The notes under the pieces were generated by a model. The model saw only the letters and a list, made by a program, of their open reading frames with translations, was not told where the DNA came from and did not search any database. From contig CAAFNG010000177.1 in assembly GCA_900764225.1 (NCBI GenBank), positions 1-19,505 on the forward strand: DNA of 19,505 nt, written 5' to 3'. The DNA is from Lachnospiraceae bacterium. GTDB taxonomy: Bacteria; Bacillota; Clostridia; Lachnospirales; Lachnospiraceae. Position 1 is the first letter of the stretch, and each line of letters starts with the position of its first letter. Shown piece after piece: positions 15,890 through 19,505 of this stretch. The position numbers were made by a program, and so were the translations under genes.

Positions 15890-16330
15890 ATGATCATAGA
15901 AACACACAGTCCCAGGGAAACCTTCGAGGTGGGAAAGAAGATAGGAACGAATGCAGAACCGGGTCAGATCTATACACTGACAGGCGACCTTGGTGTCGGA
16001 AAAACCGTGTTTACGCAGGGTGTGGCAGCGGGACTTGGAATCACAGAGCCTGTGAACAGTCCTACGTTTACCATTATTCAGGAATATGAAGATGGGCGGC
16101 TGCCGTTTTATCATTTTGATGTATACCGTATCGGTGATATCGAAGAAATGGAAGAAATCGGATACGACGATTACTTTTTCGGAAAAGGAATCTGCCTGAT
16201 CGAATGGGCAGAGCTGATCGAAGAGATCCTTCCGGAAAAAAGAATCGAGGTTACGATTGAGAAAAACCTTGAGAAAGGCTTTGATTACAGAAAGATCACC
16301 ATCAGGGAGAGAGGAGAAGAGACAGAATGA
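15890..16330 (+). CDS. tsaE: tRNA t6A37 biosynthesis ATPase TsaE
   Basis: A 146-residue P-loop ATPase that powers the TsaB-TsaD complex in making N6-threonylcarbamoyladenosine at position 37 of ANN-decoding tRNAs. Numbered from ATG 15890: Walker A GDLGVGKT at 32-39, SPTF at 57-60, the family motif HFDVYR at 75-80, and IEWAE at 104-108. Length is normal for the family. An in-frame TTG at 15866 would add eight residues, but it lies upstream of the AAGGTGG ribosome site and of the usual MIIETHS start, so ATG 15890 is chosen. The stop overlaps the tsaB start in ATGA (16327-16330), a sign of coupled translation. Confidence 0.95.
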   Translation: MIIETHSPRETFEVGKKIGTNAEPGQIYTLTGDLGVGKTVFTQGVAAGLGITEPVNSPTFTIIQEYEDGRLPFYHFDVYRIGDIEEMEEIGYDDYFFGKGICLIEWAELIEEILPEKRIEVTIEKNLEKGFDYRKITIRERGEETE

Positions 16331-17046
16331 GAGTTTTAGCACTGGACAGTTCCGGAATCGTGGCATCCGTAGCAGTTGTGGAGGATGATACACTGGTGGC
16401 GGAATATACCGTTAATTATAAGAAGACACATTCACAGACACTTCTCCCAATGCTGGATGAGATCGTGAAGATGACGGAGCTGGATCTTAAGACAATTGAT
16501 GCCATTGCGGTAGCCAAGGGACCGGGATCTTTTACCGGACTTCGTATCGGTTCAGCAACAGCCAAGGGACTTGGCCTCGCACTTGATAAGCCGCTGGCAG
16601 CGATTCCGACGGTGGAGGCACTGGCATATAATCTTTATGATGTGAGTGGATTGATCTGTCCGATCATGGATGCCAGAAGAAAACAGGTCTACACAGGTAT
16701 TTACCGTTATGAGAACCATAAGCTTGTAATTGTGAAAGATCAGATGGCAGTGGGAATCGAAGAGCTTCTTTCCATGCTGGATGAGATGAAAGAGCCGGTA
16801 ACTTTCCTGGGAGATGGTGTTCCTGTTTTTAAAGAGATCATAGCGGAGAAGCTGCAGGTACCGTTTTCATTCGCACCTGCACATCTTTCCAGACAGAGAG
16901 CCGGCGCGGTGGGAGCACTGGGTGTTATTTACTGTAAAGAAGGCAGAACAGAAACAGCATCTGAGCACAAACCGGACTACCTGCGTGTATCACAGGCTGA
17001 AAGAGAGCGTGCCCAGAAGCTGAAGGCCGAAGAGGAAAAAGCATGA
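16327..17046 (+). CDS. tsaB: tRNA t6A37 biosynthesis protein TsaB
   Basis: A 239-residue ASKHA-fold protein that scaffolds TsaD and TsaE in t6A formation. It has no expected catalytic activity itself. Key features are the N-terminal MRVLALDSSG strand of the actin-like fold, THSQTLLPMLDEI at 34-46 and the highly conserved GPGSFTGLRIG at 65-75. The C-terminal half is variable, as is usual. It overlaps tsaE by 4 bases upstream and rimI by 4 bases downstream (17043-17046), and GAGAGGAG lies about 10 bases before the start. The Lys/Glu-rich final 20 residues look like a flexible end. Confidence 0.95.
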   Translation: MRVLALDSSGIVASVAVVEDDTLVAEYTVNYKKTHSQTLLPMLDEIVKMTELDLKTIDAIAVAKGPGSFTGLRIGSATAKGLGLALDKPLAAIPTVEALAYNLYDVSGLICPIMDARRKQVYTGIYRYENHKLVIVKDQMAVGIEELLSMLDEMKEPVTFLGDGVPVFKEIIAEKLQVPFSFAPAHLSRQRAGAVGALGVIYCKEGRTETASEHKPDYLRVSQAERERAQKLKAEEEKA

Positions 17047-17483
17047 TCTTACGGGAGATGCTGGTAGATGACCTGGAACAGGTCATGGAGATCGAAGAAG
17101 AACTTTTTTCTGTTCCCTGGACAAAAGAGGGATTTCTGACTTTCCTTATGAAGGATAATGCCATGTTTCTTGTTGTGGAAGAAAAAGGGCAGATTCTGGG
17201 GTACTGCGGGCTTCTTACTGTTCTGGATGAGGGCGATGTGACGAATGTTGCCGTCAGAAAAGAACGCCAGCGGGAAGGAATCGGAAACTTTCTTATGGAA
17301 AGCATGGCACGCCTGGCGGAAGAACGGGGAATCACCATGATCCATCTGGAGGTACGGGCCGGCAACGAAACAGCGATCCGGCTTTATGAGCGGCAGGGCT
17401 TTGTAAGAGACGGACTGCGAAAAGCATATTATACGGACCCTACAGAGGATGCCATTCTTATGACGCGTACAGCCGGCAGATAG
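17043..17483 (+). CDS. rimI: Ribosomal protein S18-alanine N-acetyltransferase RimI
   Basis: A 146-residue GNAT-fold acetyltransferase. Seen: the acetyl-CoA phosphate loop RKERQREGIG at 72-81, the beta-4 segment GDVTNVAV just before it, likely catalytic Glu103 in HLEVRAGNETAIRLYERQGF, and the end block KAYYTDPTEDAILM typical of RimI. The known role in E. coli is acetylation of the N-terminal Ala of ribosomal protein S18; some relatives act more broadly. It overlaps tsaB by 4 bases in ATGA, and the tsaE-tsaB-rimI order is common in Firmicutes, which supports RimI over other GNAT enzymes. No clear terminator follows; a new promoter appears before rnz. Confidence 0.92.
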   Translation: MILREMLVDDLEQVMEIEEELFSVPWTKEGFLTFLMKDNAMFLVVEEKGQILGYCGLLTVLDEGDVTNVAVRKERQREGIGNFLMESMARLAEERGITMIHLEVRAGNETAIRLYERQGFVRDGLRKAYYTDPTEDAILMTRTAGR

Positions 17484-17526
17484 TTATTGTTCACTGGTAA
17501 TATTCCGCGAGGTGTTTTTGTGACGC

Positions 17527-17555
17527 TTGTTTTGGATGGATAATTGTGCTAAACT
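17527..17555 (+). promoter_or_regulatory. Extended -10 promoter for rnz-tsaD
   Basis: TTGTTT (17527-17532), a 17-base spacer and TAAACT (17550-17555), with a TG extension at 17547-17548. The transcript would start near 17562, downstream of the in-frame ATG at 17546. This supports ATG 17585 as the rnz start. Confidence 0.55.
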
Positions 17556-17584
17556 TTGCCACAGAACAGGAAAAGAGGAAAAAT

Positions 17585-18496
17585 ATGTTAGATGTTTGTT
17601 TACTTGGCTGCGGTGGAATGATGCCACTACCGCGAAGGTGGCTTACAGCTCTGATGACCCGCTATAACGGCAGCAGTCTGATGATCGACTGCGGAGAGGG
17701 AACGCAGGTAGCCATCAAGGAAAAGGGATGGAGTTTCAAGCCCATCGACGTGATTTGTTTTACGCATTATCATGGGGATCACATCAGCGGACTTCCGGGG
17801 CTTCTTCTGACTATGGGAAATGCGGACCGTACAGAGCCGCTGACCCTGATCGGCCCAAGAGGACTGGAACGTGTGGTAAACGCACTTCGTGTTATTGCAC
17901 CGGAACTGCCTTTTGAACTCCGTTTTATTGAGATTACGAAGCCGGAAGAGGTTCTGGAGCTGAATGGCTACCGGATCACTGCGTTCCGGGTAAATCATAA
18001 TGTTGTATGCTATGGTTATACACTTGAGATATTGCGCCAGGGAAAATTTTCTCCGGACAGTGCCAGAGAGCATGAGATACCGCTGAAATTCTGGAATCCG
18101 CTTCAGAAGGGGCAGACTGTAGAAGCTGAAGGCAGGGTCTATACTCCGGATATGGTACTTGGTCCTCCACGAAAAGGAATTAAGCTTACCTATACCACAG
18201 ATACAAGACCGACAGAATCGATTCTGCGAAATGCCAAAGATTCCGATCTTTTTATCTGTGAGGGAATGTACGGAGAAGACGATAAGATCGAAAAAGCAAA
18301 AGGCTATAAGCACATGACATTCCGTGAGGCTGCAACTCTTGCCCGTGATGCGGGAGTTGGTGAAATGTGGCTCACACATTATAGTCCGTCACTGGTAAGA
18401 CCGGATGATTACATGGATACAGTCCGTGAGATTTTTCCAAAGGCATGGCCAGGTAAGGATGGAAAAAGTGTGGAACTGAATTTTGAAGAGGACTGA
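17585..18496 (+). CDS. rnz: Ribonuclease Z (tRNA 3' endonuclease)
   Basis: A 303-residue zinc metallo-beta-lactamase-fold enzyme that cuts the 3' trailer from tRNA precursors. Numbered from ATG 17585: DCGEGTQ at 35-41; the metal motif THYHGDH with His61, His63, Asp65 and His66; a later conserved His in FRVNHNVV; an arm with GKFSPDSAREHEIP and VLGPPRKG that grips the tRNA; YTTDTRPTE with the bridging Asp; and the final metal His in LTHYSP. The family GP turn in the arm is replaced by WNPLQKG here. The open frame reaches an ATG at 17546, but GAGG at 17575-17578 and the LDVCLLGCGG start fit 17585. The tsaD start lies only 3 bases after its stop, so both are translated from one message. Confidence 0.94.
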   Translation: MLDVCLLGCGGMMPLPRRWLTALMTRYNGSSLMIDCGEGTQVAIKEKGWSFKPIDVICFTHYHGDHISGLPGLLLTMGNADRTEPLTLIGPRGLERVVNALRVIAPELPFELRFIEITKPEEVLELNGYRITAFRVNHNVVCYGYTLEILRQGKFSPDSAREHEIPLKFWNPLQKGQTVEAEGRVYTPDMVLGPPRKGIKLTYTTDTRPTESILRNAKDSDLFICEGMYGEDDKIEKAKGYKHMTFREAATLARDAGVGEMWLTHYSPSLVRPDDYMDTVREIFPKAWPGKDGKSVELNFEED

Positions 18497-18499
18497 AAA

Positions 18500-19471
18500 A
18501 TGAAAGATACATTAATTCTTGGTATTGAGAGCTCCTGTGATGAGACCGCAGCCTCTGTTGTAAAAAACGGCAGGACTGTTTTGTCCAATGTGATCTCATC
18601 CCAGATCGAGATTCATAAACTGTATGGAGGCGTAGTTCCGGAGATCGCTTCCAGAAATCATATAGAAAGAATCAATGAGGTGATCCAGGAGGCATTGGAT
18701 GATGCTGGTGTGACTCTGGATGATATTGACGCGATCGGTGTAACATACGGACCGGGTCTTGTAGGTGCGCTTCTTGTAGGCGTTGCAGAGGCTAAGGCCA
18801 TCGCTTATGCCAGAAATCTGCCGCTTGTGGGTGTACATCATATTGAAGGACACGTTTCCGCTAACTATATTGAACATCCGGATCTGGAACCGCCGTTCCT
18901 CTGTGCAATCGTATCCGGCGGACATACACATCTTGTAATTGTAAAGGACTATGGACAGTTTGAAATCCTGGGACGTACCAGAGATGATGCGGCAGGAGAA
19001 GCCTTTGATAAGGTTGCACGTGCCATTGGGCTGGGATATCCGGGCGGTCCGAAGATTGATAAACTGGCGAAAGAGGGAAATCCGGATGCTATTGAGTTTC
19101 CACGTGCCAAAATTGACGGAAATCCATATGATTTCAGCTTCAGCGGCGTGAAATCCGCAGTGCTGAATTATCTGAACGGTGCAAAAATGAAAGGTGAGGA
19201 AGTGAACCGTGCTGATATCGCGGCATCCTTCCAGAAAGCGGTTGTTGACGTGCTGGTGGAGCATACCATGCAGGCAGCAGCTGATTTTGGCATGAAAAAA
19301 GTAGCAATCGCAGGTGGAGTGGCTTCTAACGGAGCACTTCGGGCTGCCATGGAAAAGGCATGTGAAGAGCATGGCTATAAGTTTTATCGTCCGTCACCGA
19401 TTTTCTGTACGGATAATGCAGCAATGATCGGAGTAGCAGCATACTATGAATATATTAAGGGAACACGGCAC
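18500..19471 (+). CDS. tsaD: tRNA N6-adenosine threonylcarbamoyltransferase TsaD (3' end missing)
   Basis: The catalytic subunit that transfers threonylcarbamoyl from threonylcarbamoyl-AMP to A37 of tRNA. 324 genomic residues are visible: start [31 protein letters not shown] at 81-94, the iron-binding HHIEGH with His114 and His118, SGGHTHL, the [22 protein letters not shown] block, [20 protein letters not shown], and metal ligand Asp305 in CTDNAAMI. Homologues run about 335-345 residues and end in a short SLNAxP-like segment, so roughly 10-20 residues are missing. The frame appears to close at 19490-19492, but those bases belong to a sequencing adapter (19472 onward), so the true stop lies off the contig. 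AGAGGA at 18487-18492 serves as ribosome site. Confidence 0.95.
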
Positions 19472-19505
19472 CTGTCTCTTATACACATCTGACGCTGCCG
19501 ACGAA
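19472..19505. other. Illumina Nextera transposase adapter (artefact, not genomic)
   Basis: The 19-bp mosaic end CTGTCTCTTATACACATCT occupies 19472-19490. It is followed by GACGCTGCCGACGA at 19491-19504, which together form the reverse complement of the Nextera read-1 adapter. Read-through adapter was assembled onto the end of the contig and should be trimmed. Confidence 0.98.

Noticed and set aside
15797..16393. Long N-terminal extension of the cyclophilin frame
   Set aside because: It is antisense to tsaE, shows no domain, and the ribosome site and promoter point to ATG 15796.
17484..17526. Possible terminator after rimI with a TTTTT run
   Set aside because: The pairing upstream of the T run is only about 3 bp (CAC/GTG), too weak to form a terminator.
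17546..17584. Earlier ATG for rnz adding 13 residues
   Set aside because: It has no ribosome site, overlaps the predicted -10 box, and the added residues do not match RNase Z.
1..19505. Search by eye for tRNA or rRNA genes, CRISPR repeats, IS ends, prophage or toxin-antitoxin genes
   Set aside because: Nothing seen: nearly all sequence is housekeeping coding DNA with short intergenic gaps explained by promoters and terminators.

Overview
The window is 19.5 kb of dense, ordinary-looking bacterial chromosome. The best guess is a Lachnospiraceae-type Firmicute (Blautia/Dorea/Ruminococcus-like gut Clostridia). The reasons are strong AAGGAGG ribosome sites, sigma-A promoters with TATAAT boxes, an HPr kinase next to a ROK glucokinase, a PBP1-type synthase with a long Asp/Asn-rich tail, and moderate base composition. 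This is inferred from protein style only; no 16S or other species marker is present. There is no tRNA, rRNA, CRISPR array, IS element, prophage or other mobile DNA.

Layout: (1) 1-3680, the end of sbcD followed by sbcC (Mre11/Rad50-type nuclease), transcribed rightward and closed by a two-way terminator. (2) 3779-5263, a leftward DUF1846 protein of unknown role, divergent from ftsH. (3) 5441-9554, ftsH (membrane AAA protease), a terminator, then uvrC (excision repair). (4) 9562-11556, a promoter, hprK and a ROK glucokinase, probably one carbon-control operon, ended by a perfect 17-bp hairpin terminator. (5) 11675-14359, a leftward class A penicillin-binding protein. (6) 14515-15171, a rightward YigZ/IMPACT protein, convergent with a leftward cyclophilin (15278-15796) across a long nested hairpin. 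(7) 15890-19471, tsaE-tsaB-rimI with 4-base overlaps, then rnz-tsaD from their own promoter. Together these make most of the tRNA t6A37 pathway plus tRNA 3'-end maturation.

Several starts need correction from the longest open frame: sbcC (TTG 273), uvrC (7677), cyclophilin (15796), tsaE (15890) and rnz (17585). Each choice rests on a well-spaced ribosome site and the family's usual N-terminus.

The last 34 bases (19472-19505) are not genomic. They match the Illumina Nextera transposase adapter (19-bp mosaic end plus read-1 tail), so tsaD is cut off by the contig end and its apparent stop codon lies in adapter. I found no convincing undescribed biological system. The most useful second looks are the adapter artefact, a shared -10 box serving two opposed promoters between the cyclophilin gene and tsaE, the unknown DUF1846 protein, and the low-complexity tail of the penicillin-binding protein.
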